DNA from: Sphingobium sp. CAP-1
Lineage (GTDB): Bacteria > Pseudomonadota > Alphaproteobacteria > Sphingomonadales > Sphingomonadaceae
Reading direction: 5' to 3'
Assembly: GCF_009720145.1 (NCBI RefSeq)
Contig: NZ_CP046252.1
Coordinates: 1,612,001 to 1,676,000 of the forward strand
Length of the DNA stretch: 64,000 nt
Each line of letters begins with the position of its first letter. Position 1 is the stretch's first letter. The position numbers were made by a program, and so were the translations under genes. Of this stretch, positions 54,278 through 62,973 are shown piece by piece. The notes beneath the pieces are model-generated. The model was not told where the DNA came from and made no database searches. It saw only the letters and a program-made list of their open reading frames with translations.

Positions 54278-54910
54278 TCAGAACGTAAATGCCCTGGGCG
54301 CGCTGAAACCGGGCAGCACGACCATTTCCATATCGATGAGGCTGTTCAGCCCCAGCAGACCACCCACGACCCGGCCGCTGCTGAGGCGAGTCACGCCGCG
54401 ATCGGCGATCCCCGTCACGACGCGCGCGCCATCGGCCAGTTGCTCAACGAGCGCGGCCGGCACTTCCTCCACCGCGCCGTCGATGAACAGCAGATCATAG
54501 GGGGCGCCCGCGGATGCACCGGCATTCAACGGGCCGCGCACCACAGTCGCGCCCGGCACCGCGATGTCAGGACCGCCCTCTTCCTCGACCGCCGTCACCT
54601 GCGCGCCCAGTTCGACCAGCAGCGCGGCGGCATAGCCGGTCGCCGCGCCGATCAGCAGCACCTTGTCGCCCGGCACGAGCTGCGCTTCCTTGAGCAACCG
54701 GCCCGTCACCAGCGGCGGGTTGAGCGCGCGACCGGCGCTCAGCGGAATCGGACGGTCGATATAGGTCATGGCGCGACGTTCGGCCGGCACGAAATCCTCG
54801 CGCGGCACCTTGGCCATCACGGCAATGACGCGCTGGTCGTCCACGTCGCTGGTGCGCAACTGGCTTTCGACCATGGCGGCCCGCATCGAAGGAAAATTCT
54901 GCTCGGTCAC
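54278..54910 (-). CDS. protein-L-isoaspartate O-methyltransferase family protein
   Basis: A 210-residue SAM-dependent methyltransferase that repairs aged isoaspartyl residues, or a relative of it. It shows the family frame: MRAAMVESQLRTSDVDDQRVIAVMAKVPREDFVPAERR, motif I as VLLIGAATGYAAALL with the acidic post-loop, and LFIDGAVEEVPAALVEQL. The frame opens at 54958, but the GTG at 54910 gives the usual MTEQNFPSMRAAM start; the ribosome site is weak. It ends 18 bases before tolC starts. Confidence 0.85.
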   Translation of the reverse strand: MTEQNFPSMRAAMVESQLRTSDVDDQRVIAVMAKVPREDFVPAERRAMTYIDRPIPLSAGRALNPPLVTGRLLKEAQLVPGDKVLLIGAATGYAAALLVELGAQVTAVEEEGGPDIAVPGATVVRGPLNAGASAGAPYDLLFIDGAVEEVPAALVEQLADGARVVTGIADRGVTRLSSGRVVGGLLGLNSLIDMEMVVLPGFSAPRAFTF

Positions 54911-55112
54911 GATAGTTTCTCGCTTGGTCCGGTGGGCTTGGCACAACTGTATTGGCAATGCAATACAGCAAGGGGATCATCGGACCTCTAAATCAGCGCA
55001 CGCCCCGCGCCAAGCGGCTTTGCGCGCCGCTTGCCAAGATTCTTGCGTTTTACGCCCCATCCCCCGCTTGACTTTGCCGCCAAAGCCGCACATTTGCGGC
55101 GTCCCACACCGA

Positions 55113-55186
55113 GGCCCGATGGCGGAGTGGTGACGCAGAGGACTGCAAATCCTTGCACGCCGGTTCGATTCCGGCTCGGGCCTCCA
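55113..55186 (+). tRNA. tRNA-Cys, anticodon GCA
   Basis: A full cloverleaf folds. The acceptor GGCCCGA pairs with TCGGGCC, and the anticodon loop CTGCAAA has GCA. The discriminator is T, as in tRNA-Cys, followed by encoded CCA at 55184-55186. D and T arms are normal (GGTTCGATTCC loop). Confidence 0.97.
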
Positions 55187-55200
55187 GATTCCCGATATCG

Positions 55201-56058
55201 TCAGTCCAAGGCCCGCCGCATCGCACCGGACGGCGCGTGGCCCGCGCGCTCCAGCGCGTCGAGCGTCGCCTGCGCCATCGCGCGATAGGCGGGCAGCAGC
55301 GGCGCGTGATCCGCTCCGATCGCCGCGACATGGTTGGCGATCGTATCCGCGTCACCGCGCAGCAGCGGCCCCGACAGGGCGCCGAGGCCCGCATTCAGGC
55401 TGTTGTCCAGCGCGGCGCGGACCAGCGGCGCGATCAGCGCATAGGGTTCTCCCACCCCCGCCGCCGCCAGCGCATCGCCCGCGCCGGCGATCAGGGTGAC
55501 AAGATGGTTCGCCGCATGGCAGAGCGCCGCATGATAAAGGGTGCGCTGGTCCTCGGCTATGTCCACGGCGACCCCGCCCAGCAGCGCCACCACCTGCCGC
55601 GCCTGCGCCATCGCCCTATCGCTCGTAACCGCGAATCGCGCGCCGATCATGCGCGCCACTTCGGCCGGCGGATCGCCGGTGAAGGTCATGGCGGGATGGA
55701 TCGCCGCCGTCAGCGCCCCGCGCGCCGCCAGCGGCCCCAGCAACGCCGCGCCGCTCCGGCCGCTGACATGGAAGAGGAAATGCGACTCGCCGACCCATGG
55801 CGTCAGCGCGGCGGCGACCGGGGCGATGGCGTCGTCCGATATGGCGATGACGATCAGGTCGCAGGCGGCCAGCGCCGCCATCGCGTCGGCGGGAAGCGCG
55901 CGACCCACCTGCGCCGCCGCCGCGCCCGTCCGGGCGGGATCACGCCCCCAGATCAGGGGCGGCGCGGCCGAATGCACGCCCAGCCCCAGCGCCATGGCGC
56001 GCGCCACCCGGCCCGCGCCGATGATGCCGATCTGTCGATAGGGGAAGGCGTCGCTCAT
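55201..56058 (-). CDS. DUF2520 / F420-like Rossmann oxidoreductase
   Basis: A 285-residue protein with an N-terminal NAD(P)-binding Rossmann motif (IGIIGAGRVARAMALGLG, GxGxxA at 14-19), then a helical second domain containing LYHAALCHAANHLVTLI, the segment typical of DUF2520 proteins. Family members resemble proline and ketopantoate reductases, but the substrate is unknown. The stop lies only 15 bases from the tRNA-Cys gene on the other strand. Confidence 0.85.
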   Translation of the reverse strand: MSDAFPYRQIGIIGAGRVARAMALGLGVHSAAPPLIWGRDPARTGAAAAQVGRALPADAMAALAACDLIVIAISDDAIAPVAAALTPWVGESHFLFHVSGRSGAALLGPLAARGALTAAIHPAMTFTGDPPAEVARMIGARFAVTSDRAMAQARQVVALLGGVAVDIAEDQRTLYHAALCHAANHLVTLIAGAGDALAAAGVGEPYALIAPLVRAALDNSLNAGLGALSGPLLRGDADTIANHVAAIGADHAPLLPAYRAMAQATLDALERAGHAPSGAMRRALD

Positions 56059-56099
56059 GCCCTCCCCCTTATCCGCTCGCCGCGTCCCGCGCGAGCGCG

Positions 56100-56735
56100 T
56101 CAGGCGATATAATGACCCGTCGTCTTGGCGGCGATCTCCTCCGCCGTGACGCCGGGGGCCAGTTCGACCAGTTTGAACGGGCTGTCATGGTCGGGCCGCT
56201 GGAACACGCACAGGTCGGTGATGACCATGTCCACGACATTGCGTCCGGTCAGCGGCAGGGTGCAGGCCGGGATGAATTTGGGATCGCCATTTTTGGACGT
56301 ATGCTCCATCACGACGATGATCTTCTTGACGCCCGCGACCAGGTCCATCGCGCCGCCCATGCCTTTTATCATCTTGCCGGGGATCATCCAGTTGGCGATG
56401 TCGCCATTTTCCGCGACCTCCATCGCGCCCAGCACGGTCAGGTCGATATGGCCGCCCCGGATCATCGCGAAACTGTCCGACGACGAGAAATAGGCCGATT
56501 GCGGCAATTCGCTGATCGTCTGCTTGCCCGCGTTGATCAGGTCGGGATCTTCCTCGCCCGCATAGGGGAAGGGTCCGATGCCCAGCATCCCGTTTTCCGA
56601 CTGGAGCGTCACTTCGACGCCGTCGGGGATATGGTTCGCCACCAGCGTCGGGATGCCGATGCCTAAATTGACGTAGAAGCCGTCCTGCAATTCCTTCGCC
56701 GCGCGCGCGGCCATCTCATCACGAGTCCAGCTCAT
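56100..56735 (-). CDS. 3-oxoacid CoA-transferase subunit B
   Basis: With subunit A, moves CoA from succinyl-CoA to a 3-oxoacid (acetoacetate or 3-oxoadipate). The 211-residue protein has the catalytic glutamate in LQSENGMLGIGPFPY (about residue 48) and a GMGGAMDLVAG glycine loop. It shares the TAATG overlap with subunit A, so they are coupled. Whether the substrate is acetoacetate (scoB/ctfB) or oxoadipate (pcaJ) is not decided here; no beta-ketoadipate gene is nearby. Confidence 0.92.
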   Translation of the reverse strand: MSWTRDEMAARAAKELQDGFYVNLGIGIPTLVANHIPDGVEVTLQSENGMLGIGPFPYAGEEDPDLINAGKQTISELPQSAYFSSSDSFAMIRGGHIDLTVLGAMEVAENGDIANWMIPGKMIKGMGGAMDLVAGVKKIIVVMEHTSKNGDPKFIPACTLPLTGRNVVDMVITDLCVFQRPDHDSPFKLVELAPGVTAEEIAAKTTGHYIA

Positions 56736-57445
56736 TATGCGGCTTCCTTCTGGCGAACGGTGCGGAATTCGATCTTCTTGTCATAGGGCGCGCCGACGAT
56801 CAGCCGCTGCACATAGACGCCGGGCAGGTGGATCGAGTCGGGATCGAGCGATCCCACCGGCACGATTTCCTCCACCTCGACGATGCAGACCTTGCCGCAG
56901 GTCGCGGCGGGCGCGTTGAAATTGCGGGCGGTCTTGCGGAACACCAGATTGCCCGTCTCGTCCGCCTTCCACGCCTTGACGATGCTGAGGTCGGCGAAGA
57001 TGCCGCGTTCGAGGATATAATCCTCGCCGTCGAAATTCTTCACTTCCTTGCCCTCGGCGACCAAAGTGCCGACGCCGGTCTTGGTGTAGAAGCCGGGAAT
57101 GCCCGCACCGCCGGCGCGCATCCGCTCCGCCAGCGTCCCTTGCGGGCAGAATTCCACTTCCAGTTCACCCGCCAGATATTGGCGCTCAAATTCCTTATTC
57201 TCGCCGACATAGGAGGAGATCATCTTCTTCACCTGGCGCGTGCGCAGCAGCTTGCCGATGCCTTCATTGTCGATGCCGGCATTGTTGGAGGCGAAGGTCA
57301 GATCCTTGACCCCGCTGTCGCGGATCGCGTCGAGCAGCCGTTCGGGCAGGCCGCACAGGCCAAAGCCGCCGGCCGCGACCAGCATTCCGTCCTTCAGAAC
57401 CCCGTCCAGCGCCGCCTGCGCATCGGGGTAGAGCTTGTTCGCCAT
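56735..57445 (-). CDS. 3-oxoacid CoA-transferase subunit A
   Basis: Partner of the subunit B gene just downstream. The 236-residue protein has the alpha-subunit features: DGMLVAAGGFGLCGLPERLLDAIRDSG with a glycine-rich CoA contact, FASNNAGIDNEGIGKLL, and the loop FCPQGTLAERMRAGGAGIPGFYTKTGVGT. Codon use matches the neighbours. It is divergent from a LysR-type regulator gene, which may control the pair. Confidence 0.93.
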   Translation of the reverse strand: MANKLYPDAQAALDGVLKDGMLVAAGGFGLCGLPERLLDAIRDSGVKDLTFASNNAGIDNEGIGKLLRTRQVKKMISSYVGENKEFERQYLAGELEVEFCPQGTLAERMRAGGAGIPGFYTKTGVGTLVAEGKEVKNFDGEDYILERGIFADLSIVKAWKADETGNLVFRKTARNFNAPAATCGKVCIVEVEEIVPVGSLDPDSIHLPGVYVQRLIVGAPYDKKIEFRTVRQKEAA

Positions 57446-57508
57446 GCACGTCTCTCCTTCGGGCCAAGATGATAAAAGCGAAGTAAGATCAGGAATAGCG
57501 ATTATTTT

Positions 57509-57524
57509 TTATCATTTATGATAA
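57509..57524. promoter_or_regulatory. perfect palindrome in the scoA-LysR intergenic gap
   Basis: TTATCAT, spacer TT, ATGATAA form an exact 16-base palindrome ten bases before the LysR-type start. AT-rich dyads of this type are typical LysR binding sites, so it may be an operator for self-regulation and for the divergent CoA-transferase genes. Confidence 0.5.
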
Positions 57525-57533
57525 GAGATAGTT

Positions 57534-58421
57534 ATGAAACGCATCGCCCTCTACCATCTTGAAACGCTGACATGGATCGCCCGACTGGGCACTTTTCAGG
57601 CGGCGGCGGAACGGCTCCACACCACCCAGCCCGCCATTTCCGCCCGCGTGCGTGAGGTCGAGGAGCAACTGGGCATCGCCCTGTTCCGGCGCGAGGGGCG
57701 GCGCATGGTGCTGACCGCGCGCGGACGGCTGCTGATCGAGTCGTGCGAACCGCTCTGGACGGGACTGGAGCAGGCGCTGCTCGACATCAGCGACTTCGCC
57801 GGGGCCAGCGGCATGATCCGCATCGGATCGGGCGAGATTGCGGCGGCCAGTTGCCTGCCCGCCTTCATTCAAGCGATCGAGCGCGACATGCCCGGCGTCT
57901 CCATGGAAGTGGAACTGGACCTGACCGCGCGGATGCTTCAGTTATTGCTGACCGGCGCGCGCGATCTGGTGTTTCTGGCCGGCCCGGTCGCCAGCCCCAA
58001 TATCCGCACCCGGCCGATCGGCGCGCTGCGCCTCGTCTGGATCGCCGGCCGCGCCGTGGCGCAGGCGGGCGGCTTCGCCCGGCCGTTGCCGGTCTGGTCG
58101 CTGCCCGACCCCTCCCCCATCCATGCGGTGATGCGCGACACGCTGGCGCAACATGGCGTCCCCGTGCGGTCGATCAACAGTTGCAACAATGTCCGCACGC
58201 TGGTCGAGATCGTCGCCAATGGCGGCGGCGCGGCGGTGCTGCCCGAAACCATGGTGCGCGGCGAAATCGGCAGCGGGCGGCTGGTCGAAATCCTGCCGCG
58301 CCCGGACCGGATGCTCCATTTCGAGGCGGCGATCCGTGACCGCGAGCAGGAGCCGCTGGTGCTGGAGCTGTTCCGCCGCACTGCCGGCTTGCAGATCGAT
58401 CCGGGGGCAACGGCATCGTGA
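57534..58421 (+). CDS. LysR-family transcriptional regulator
   Basis: A 295-residue regulator. The N-terminal winged helix-turn-helix covers about residues 5-65 (HLETLTWIARLGTFQAAAERLHTTQPAISARVREVEEQLG). The effector-binding domain follows (IRIGSGEIAAASCLPAFIQAIE). The ligand is unknown. It is divergent from the CoA-transferase operon with an 88-base gap holding a palindrome, so it probably regulates those genes. Confidence 0.92.
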   Translation: MKRIALYHLETLTWIARLGTFQAAAERLHTTQPAISARVREVEEQLGIALFRREGRRMVLTARGRLLIESCEPLWTGLEQALLDISDFAGASGMIRIGSGEIAAASCLPAFIQAIERDMPGVSMEVELDLTARMLQLLLTGARDLVFLAGPVASPNIRTRPIGALRLVWIAGRAVAQAGGFARPLPVWSLPDPSPIHAVMRDTLAQHGVPVRSINSCNNVRTLVEIVANGGGAAVLPETMVRGEIGSGRLVEILPRPDRMLHFEAAIRDREQEPLVLELFRRTAGLQIDPGATAS

Positions 58422-58434
58422 ATGTGTAGCCGCA

Positions 58435-58500
58435 GTGTTCCCGCGCAGGCGGGAACCCAGTCCCTCCGTCTGAACTGGGTTCCCGCCTGCGCGGGAACAC
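58435..58500. repeat. perfect 27-bp inverted repeat with 12-base loop, copy 2
   Basis: The left arm at 58435-58461 (GTGTTCCCGCGCAGGCGGGA...) pairs exactly with the right arm at 58474-58500. The loop is 12 bases, the same as in the copy at 37364-37427. The shared core is CCCGCGCAGGCGG. It lies 13 bases after the LysR stop and may end that transcript. Confidence 0.9.
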
Positions 58501-58575
58501 GTCCCTCTTCAGCCCGGTCGGGAATTTCCGCGCCCGCTCTCGACTTGTCCCGCTCCCGCCGTCTAAGCTGCGGCC

Positions 58576-59250
58576 ATGATGAAGCTGTTTATCGGTAACA
58601 AGGCCTATTCGAGCTGGTCGCTGCGCGGCTGGCTGGCGTGCAAGCTTTCGGGCCTGCCCTTCGAGGAGGTGGTCGTCCCCCTCTATGACGAAGCGTGGGA
58701 GAAGAGGCGCGAGGGCGACGAGTTCGCGCCTTCGTCCGGCAAGGTGCCGATCCTGTGGGACGGCGACGACATCGTCGTCTGGGACAGCCTGGCCATCGTC
58801 GAATATCTGAACGAAAAAAGCAGGGGCGAGCTATTCTGGCCCGCCGATCCCGCCGCCCGCGCCATGGCCCGGTCGATGGCGGCCGAAATGCACAGCAGCT
58901 TCGCCGCGCTGCGCCGCGAGCATAGCATGAACATCCGCCAGATATATGACCCGGTGCCGCCATCCGAAGCGGTGGCGCAGGATATCGGCCGGATCATGCA
59001 GCTCTGGGCGCAGGCCCGCGCCCGCCATGCCGGCGAAGGCGACTTTCTGTTCGGCGCATTCGGCGCGGTGGACGTGATGTTCGCGCCGGTCGTCACCCGC
59101 TTCATCACCTATCAACTGCCGGTCGCGCGCTTTGCCGAAGCCTATATGCGCGCGATCATCGCCCACCCCTGGATGCAGGAATGGATCGGTGGCGCGCAGG
59201 CGGAAGATTGGGTGATCGACCGTTTCGAGGCGCCACCGCAGACGGTGTGA
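58576..59250 (+). CDS. glutathione S-transferase family protein
   Basis: A 224-residue cytosolic protein with the GST layout. An N-terminal thioredoxin-like domain (KLFIGNKAYSSWSLRGWLACKLSG, GKVPILWDGDDIVVWDSLAIVEYLNEK) is followed by an all-helical C-terminal domain. It resembles bacterial GST proteins with a Ser in the SSWSLR motif where Tyr or Cys acts in others; the Ser may be catalytic. ATGATG offers two starts, 58576 and 58579. The substrate is unknown. Confidence 0.9.
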   Translation: MMKLFIGNKAYSSWSLRGWLACKLSGLPFEEVVVPLYDEAWEKRREGDEFAPSSGKVPILWDGDDIVVWDSLAIVEYLNEKSRGELFWPADPAARAMARSMAAEMHSSFAALRREHSMNIRQIYDPVPPSEAVAQDIGRIMQLWAQARARHAGEGDFLFGAFGAVDVMFAPVVTRFITYQLPVARFAEAYMRAIIAHPWMQEWIGGAQAEDWVIDRFEAPPQTV

Positions 59251-59487
59251 CATGCGCGATCCAGCGCCCGATACTCCGGCGCGCGCACGGCCCAAGCCGC
59301 CGCGATCCGCCGCCGCCGGATCGCCGGGCGCAGCCTGCCGCGGATCGATGCGCGCCGGGCGCAACTGACGACACAATGGCCCAAGCCCTGCTTCACCGCC
59401 TGAAACCCGAAACCCCTTGTCTTGCACGCCGGAACCGGCTGGAAGGTGCGGCGCGGGGTTGCCGCCGATAAGGACAAGATAAACGTG

Positions 59488-60324
59488 ATGGGATCGATCG
59501 ACTTCTTTCATGCCATCGCCGGTCTGCTGGTCGGTACGCTGGTCGGCCTGACCGGCGTGGGTGGCGGATCGCTGATGACGCCGCTGCTGGTCTTGATCTT
59601 CGGCGTCAGCGCCAAGACGGCGGTCGGCACCGACCTGCTGTTCGCCGCCATCACCAAGATCGCCGGCTCCGCCGTCCATGGATCGCGCGAAACGGTCGAC
59701 TGGACGATCGTGCGGCGCATGGCGATGGGCAGCATTCCCGCCGCTATCATGACCCTCATCCTGCTGCGACAGATTGGCGAGGTCGGCAAATCAACCGAAC
59801 ATATCATCCTGCTGGCGCTGGCCAGCCTGCTGGCGCTGACATCCGTGGCGGTGATCGGCCGAAAATGGCTGTTCCGCCATCGCGGCGATCTGGATACGGT
59901 CCAGTCGGCCGGCACGATCCTGGGCGGAACGGTGGTGCTGGGCGCGCTGATCGGCATCGCCGTCTCCATCTCGTCGGTCGGCGCCGGGGCGATCGGGGTG
60001 ACGGTGTTGCTGATCCTCTACCCGCGCCTTCAGGTGGCGCGCATCGTCGGATCGGACATCGCCCATGCCGTGCCGCTGGCGCTGATCGCCGGCACCGGCC
60101 ACTGGCTGATGGGTGATGTCAACGGCGTGCTGCTGACCAATTTGCTGATCGGGTCGATCCCCGGCGTGATCGTCGGCAGCTACCTGTCCTCACACGCCCC
60201 AGACAAGGTGCTGCAACCGTTGCTGGCGGCGGTGCTGGCCATTTCCTCCTGGCAGCTTTTCCTGAAGGCACGGACGCCCGACACGCCGAAGGTCGAAGCG
60301 CCCGCCAGGCCGGCCCCGCGATAA
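59488..60324 (+). CDS. TauE/SafE-family sulfite or organosulfur exporter-like permease
   Basis: A 278-residue inner-membrane protein with eight or so helices and the family repeats GLLVGTLVGLTGVGGGSLMTPLLVL and VAVSISSVGAGAIGVTVLLIL. Members move sulfite, sulfoacetate or other anions. The ATG at 59488 follows AAGGACAAG. A strong hairpin lies just after the stop and separates it from the convergent ndk. The 237 bases upstream contain no gene. Confidence 0.88.
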   Translation: MGSIDFFHAIAGLLVGTLVGLTGVGGGSLMTPLLVLIFGVSAKTAVGTDLLFAAITKIAGSAVHGSRETVDWTIVRRMAMGSIPAAIMTLILLRQIGEVGKSTEHIILLALASLLALTSVAVIGRKWLFRHRGDLDTVQSAGTILGGTVVLGALIGIAVSISSVGAGAIGVTVLLILYPRLQVARIVGSDIAHAVPLALIAGTGHWLMGDVNGVLLTNLLIGSIPGVIVGSYLSSHAPDKVLQPLLAAVLAISSWQLFLKARTPDTPKVEAPARPAPR

Positions 60325-60334
60325 CAAGAAAAAG

Positions 60335-60374
60335 AAAAAGCCCGGCCGCTCCATGGGGAGCGCCGGGCCTTTTT
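60335..60374. terminator. bidirectional terminator between tauE-like and ndk genes
   Basis: A near-perfect stem pairs AAAAAGCCCGGCCGCTCC with GGGAGCGCCGGGCCTTTTT around the loop ATG. It has A-rich and T-rich flanks on both sides, so it can end transcription from either strand. It lies between two convergent stops. Confidence 0.88.
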
Positions 60375-60396
60375 CATCCATAGGGATGATCGGCTA

Positions 60397-60819
60397 TCAG
60401 CCGACGATTTCTTCCGGCTTGAAGAAGTAGGCGATCTCGATCGCGGCATTTTCTTCGCTGTCCGAACCATGGACCGAATTGGCTTCGATCGATTCGGCCA
60501 GTTCCTTGCGGATGGTGCCGGCATCAGCGTTGGCGGGGTTGGTGGCGCCCATGATGTCGCGGTTGCGCTGCACGGCATTCTCGCCTTCCAGCACCTGCAC
60601 GACGACCGGGCCGGAAATCATGAAGGCGACCAGATCGGCGAAGAAGGGGCGTTCCTTATGAACGGCATAGAAGCCTTCGGCCTGCTCGCGGCTCATGCGG
60701 ATGCGCTTGGACGCGACGATGCGAAGCCCTGCTTCCTCCAGCATCCTGGCGACCGCGCCGGTCAGGTTGCGACGGGTCGCGTCGGGCTTGATGATCGAAA
60801 AGGTGCGCGTGACGGCCAT
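60397..60819 (-). CDS. ndk: nucleoside diphosphate kinase
   Basis: Equalises NTP pools by transferring the gamma phosphate through a phospho-histidine. The 140-residue protein has the full family sequence: TFSIIKPDATRRNLTGAV, SREQAEGFYAVHKERPFF, MISGPVVVQVLEGENAV and the catalytic His at about 117 in NSVHGSDS. It is separated from holC by 80 bases on the same strand. Confidence 0.97.
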   Translation of the reverse strand: MAVTRTFSIIKPDATRRNLTGAVARMLEEAGLRIVASKRIRMSREQAEGFYAVHKERPFFADLVAFMISGPVVVQVLEGENAVQRNRDIMGATNPANADAGTIRKELAESIEANSVHGSDSEENAAIEIAYFFKPEEIVG

Positions 60820-60899
60820 GGCCCTCGAAACTCCAATGGTGGGGGAAAAGTTGCGCGCCCTTTAGACGCGCCTGCTTCAAGCCGCAAGAGGCTTCGCTT

Positions 60900-61337
60900 T
60901 CACGGCCCCTGCACCCATTTGCGGCCTTCCTGCCGCCAGAAACGCGGCTCGACGCCATCGGCCTTGCTGAGCGCGCGCCAACTGGCCCGCGCGCCGTCGA
61001 TCGTGTCGGCGTCGAAGAAATAGAAGGCGCGCTCGAACCCCAGCGCCTCCTCGCGCCAGACGCCATCCGCCAGCGCGATATGGATCGCGCCGTTCAGCGC
61101 ATCGCAGGTTGCGCCCAGCAGGATCGGCTGATGCGCCTCCCCGCCCTCGCCCGCCCGGCCATGGGCCAGAAAACTGTCGGCTGGCCCGGCCCACAGGCCG
61201 GCGGAAATCCGCTCCAGCCGCTCCGGCTCCTGCGCCACCACCAGCAGCCGCGCGCCCAGGCCCAGGATGCGCGCCGCGATCGCGGGCAGCACCTGGTCCA
61301 CGGGATCGCGGCTGAGCTGGTAGAAATCGACCTGCAT
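60900..61337 (-). CDS. holC: DNA polymerase III subunit chi
   Basis: Chi binds SSB and links it to the clamp loader. The 145-residue protein begins MQVDFYQLSRDPVDQVLPAIAARIL and ends WRQEGRKWVQGP, the family pattern. The reading frame is open upstream, but the ATG at 61337 overlaps the pepA stop (TAATG), giving tight coupling. holC next to pepA is a common arrangement in proteobacteria. Confidence 0.92.
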   Translation of the reverse strand: MQVDFYQLSRDPVDQVLPAIAARILGLGARLLVVAQEPERLERISAGLWAGPADSFLAHGRAGEGGEAHQPILLGATCDALNGAIHIALADGVWREEALGFERAFYFFDADTIDGARASWRALSKADGVEPRFWRQEGRKWVQGP

Positions 61338-62782
61338 TACTGCTCGAACTTGTCCGCCACCAGCCGGTCGATCAGGCGCACGCCATAGCCGGTCGCCCCC
61401 TTGTCCCAGGTGCCGCCGGGCTTGTCCGCCCAGACCATGCCGGCAATGTCGAGATGCGCCCATTTGACGCCATCCTCGATAAAGCGCTTGAGGAACTGCG
61501 CGGCGGTGATCGATCCGGCATAGCGCGCGCCCATATTCTTCATGTCGGCGATCGGGCTGTCGATCAGCTTGTCATAGGCGGGCAGCAGCGGGAAACGCCA
61601 CAGCGGATCGCCCGCCGCCTGCCCCGCCGCGATCAGATCATTGGCAAGGCCATCGTCATTGGCGAAGATGCCCGCATATTCATGGCCCAGCGCCACGATC
61701 ATCGCGCCGGTCAGCGTGGCAAGGTCAATCACCACCTCCGGCTTGTAGGTCCGCTGCGCCCAGGTCAGCGCGTCGCACAGCACCAGCCGGCCTTCGGCGT
61801 CGGTATTGATGACCTCGATCGTCTGCCCCGACATGGAGGTAACGACATCGCCGGGGCGCTGGGCATTGCCGTCGGGCATATTTTCAACAAGGCCGCAAAT
61901 GCCGACCACATGCGCCTTCGCCTTGCGCCCGGCCAGCGCCTTCATCGCGCCGGCGACCGCGCCGGCGCCGCCCATGTCCCACTTCATGTCCTCCATGCCC
62001 GCGCCGGGCTTCAGCGAAATGCCGCCCGTGTCGAAGGTCACGCCCTTGCCCACGAACACGACCGGCTTTTCGACCGCGCCATCCGTGCCGTCCCATTCCA
62101 TCGCCAGCAGCCGCGCTTCGCGCACCGAACCCTGCGCCACGCCCAGCAGCGATCCCATGCCCAGCTTTTCCATCGCCGCCTTGTCCAGCACGGTGATCCG
62201 GACGCCCAGTTCGGCAAGGTGCTGGCAGCGTTCCACGAAGCTTTCGGGGTAGAGGATGTTCGCCGGTTCCGACACCAGTTCGCGGGTGAAGGCCACGCCT
62301 TCGGCCACGGCGGCCTGCCGTTCCCACTGCGCCTCCGCGCCGGTGGCGACCAGCGTGACGGTCCTGAGCGTCGGCCGGGCCTTTTCGCTCTGGCGCGTGC
62401 GATAGGTGTCGATCCGCCAGCCGCGCAATTTCGCGCCAAAGGCCAGCCGTGCCGCCTGCTCCGCGCTCGCGCCGCCGAAAAATTCGACGACGGCATGGAT
62501 CGCGCCGCTGGTGTTGAGCTTGGCGGTCAGCGCCGCGCCGGCCTTTTCATAATCCAGATCCGCCCCGGCGCCGACGCCCAGCAACAGCACGCGCAGCGTC
62601 TTGCCGCCTTCCTCCACGAAACTTTCGAAGCTCGATCCGCTCTCGCCATTGAAGCGCGACGCGGTGGCCCCGGCCGCCAGCGTCGCCGCCGCCGCCAGCG
62701 GCAGCCCGTCGAATCCGCCCTTGGGCACGGCAAAGACCAGCGTATCGGCATCGGGGCGGGTCGGGCTGAACTGAATATTCAT
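61337..62782 (-). CDS. pepA: leucyl aminopeptidase (M17)
   Basis: A hexameric dizinc aminopeptidase that trims peptides in the cytoplasm; PepA can also bind DNA in site-specific recombination and regulation. The 481-residue protein shows the M17 metal motifs: VGKGVTFDTGGISLKPGAGMEDMKWDM with the first Asp and Lys, and NTDAEGRLVLCDAL. The ATG at 62782 follows from the family start MNIQFSPTRP. It is divergent from lptD by 191 bases and coupled to holC. Confidence 0.96.
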   Translation of the reverse strand: MNIQFSPTRPDADTLVFAVPKGGFDGLPLAAAATLAAGATASRFNGESGSSFESFVEEGGKTLRVLLLGVGAGADLDYEKAGAALTAKLNTSGAIHAVVEFFGGASAEQAARLAFGAKLRGWRIDTYRTRQSEKARPTLRTVTLVATGAEAQWERQAAVAEGVAFTRELVSEPANILYPESFVERCQHLAELGVRITVLDKAAMEKLGMGSLLGVAQGSVREARLLAMEWDGTDGAVEKPVVFVGKGVTFDTGGISLKPGAGMEDMKWDMGGAGAVAGAMKALAGRKAKAHVVGICGLVENMPDGNAQRPGDVVTSMSGQTIEVINTDAEGRLVLCDALTWAQRTYKPEVVIDLATLTGAMIVALGHEYAGIFANDDGLANDLIAAGQAAGDPLWRFPLLPAYDKLIDSPIADMKNMGARYAGSITAAQFLKRFIEDGVKWAHLDIAGMVWADKPGGTWDKGATGYGVRLIDRLVADKFEQ

Positions 62783-62973
62783 CGGGGGCTTTATCCTCTT
62801 ATGCGGTCGGGCGGCGTGAACCGCGCTCTTGATTGCCAGATAGTGCGGCTTTCCCCGTCTGGCAAAGCCGTTCGACCGATTTTGCGACCCGGCGGCGATA
62901 GCGAGCGATTGCGGACGGCCAATCAGTGCGATAGGCGGGAGGCCAGACGTGCCCGTCGATAAGGCCTGACGCT

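Noticed and set aside
55113..55186. tRNA-Cys as an integration site
   Set aside because: The next gene starts 15 bases later with ordinary codon use, and no attachment-site repeat or integrase is present.
59251..59487. A short gene between the GST and TauE-like genes
   Set aside because: The open frames in this 237-base gap are short, lack ribosome sites and have biased composition; nothing marks them as coding.
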